Shown here: piece by piece, positions 63,889 to 64,000 of the stretch
Position numbering within the stretch: position 1 is the first letter of the stretch
Layout of the letters: every line of letters starts with the position of its first letter
NCBI GenBank assembly: GCA_907163375.1
Contig: CAJQUW010009001.1
Span: 1 to 64,000, forward strand
From: Prostheceraeus crozeri
Taxonomy: Eukaryota; Platyhelminthes; Polycladida; Euryleptidae
Length of the DNA: 64,000 bases
Direction: 5' to 3'
The notes under the pieces: generated by a model
Databases searched by the model: none
What the model saw: the letters and a program-made list of their open reading frames with translations, nothing else
What the model was told of the DNA's origin: nothing
Program-made: the position numbers and the translations under genes

Positions 63889-64000
63889 TTACTGCTCCCT
63901 TAAGTTGAAATGAGGCATGGTAGTCTACATCCTGCAAGAAAAAGGCGAGACAAATCTTTCAGATCAAAATCTGCTGTAACTTCGCTGTGTCACATTTTGT

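Overview
This window is animal genomic DNA, AT-rich and dense in transposons, most probably from an aquatic invertebrate. The evidence is a spliced nuclear gene with GT-AG introns and a mix of hAT, Tc1, Transib, RTE, CR1 and Penelope elements. No bacterial-style operon, CRISPR array, capsid gene or envelope gene was seen. The species cannot be named from the sequence alone.

A single host gene runs on the minus strand across nearly the whole window. It encodes a p68/p72-class DEAD-box RNA helicase (DDX5/DDX17). Six coding exons were placed at 54017-52870, 43454-43395, 13971-13832, 13773-13653, 10203-10192 (a 12-nt candidate microexon) and 3395-2707. All splice phases agree and all the helicase motifs are covered. 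The first exon, a few N-terminal residues, was not found. The gene spans more than 51 kb for about 2.2 kb of coding sequence. Two introns hold most of the window: one of 29.4 kb and one of 9.4 kb.

The rest is mostly transposon archaeology inside those introns. 3.4-10.2 kb: an inverted-repeat element, a hairpin element, and a tRNA-SINE that was itself hit by a 125-bp hAT MITE with a perfect 8-bp target duplication. 11.6-16.9 kb: two non-autonomous or deleted hAT elements. 17.5-26.2 kb: two related elements with GGG..ATTCCA ends that encode an unusual DDE-like transposase with an HGKG motif; the second splits an older RTE-like LINE. 26.6-31.9 kb: an almost whole RTE-type LINE with a PHD-like finger, nested in an hAT-like frame. 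33.6-41.9 kb: a hAT MITE, a transposase-tail fragment, an RTE fragment split by a nearly complete Transib element, a pogo/Tc1-like MITE and a CR1-like fragment. 44.4-51.8 kb: a SCAND3/ZBED-like hAT transposon hit by a tRNA-SINE, then another hAT inverted-repeat pair around an RTE remnant. 55.3-64 kb, upstream of the first located exon: a Penelope-like element with inverted arms and a 14-bp target duplication, a decayed Tc1 element, a second full-length hAT transposase, tRNA-like fragments and a recent 128-bp tandem duplication.

The most striking item is the Transib element at 36270-39643. Transib transposases share ancestry with RAG1, the V(D)J recombinase. This copy ends in CACAGTG, identical to the recombination-signal heptamer. 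It is flanked by a perfect 5-bp duplication (CGGGG), and its A-rich nonamer-like blocks lie 12 bp and, at one end, also 22 bp from the heptamer.
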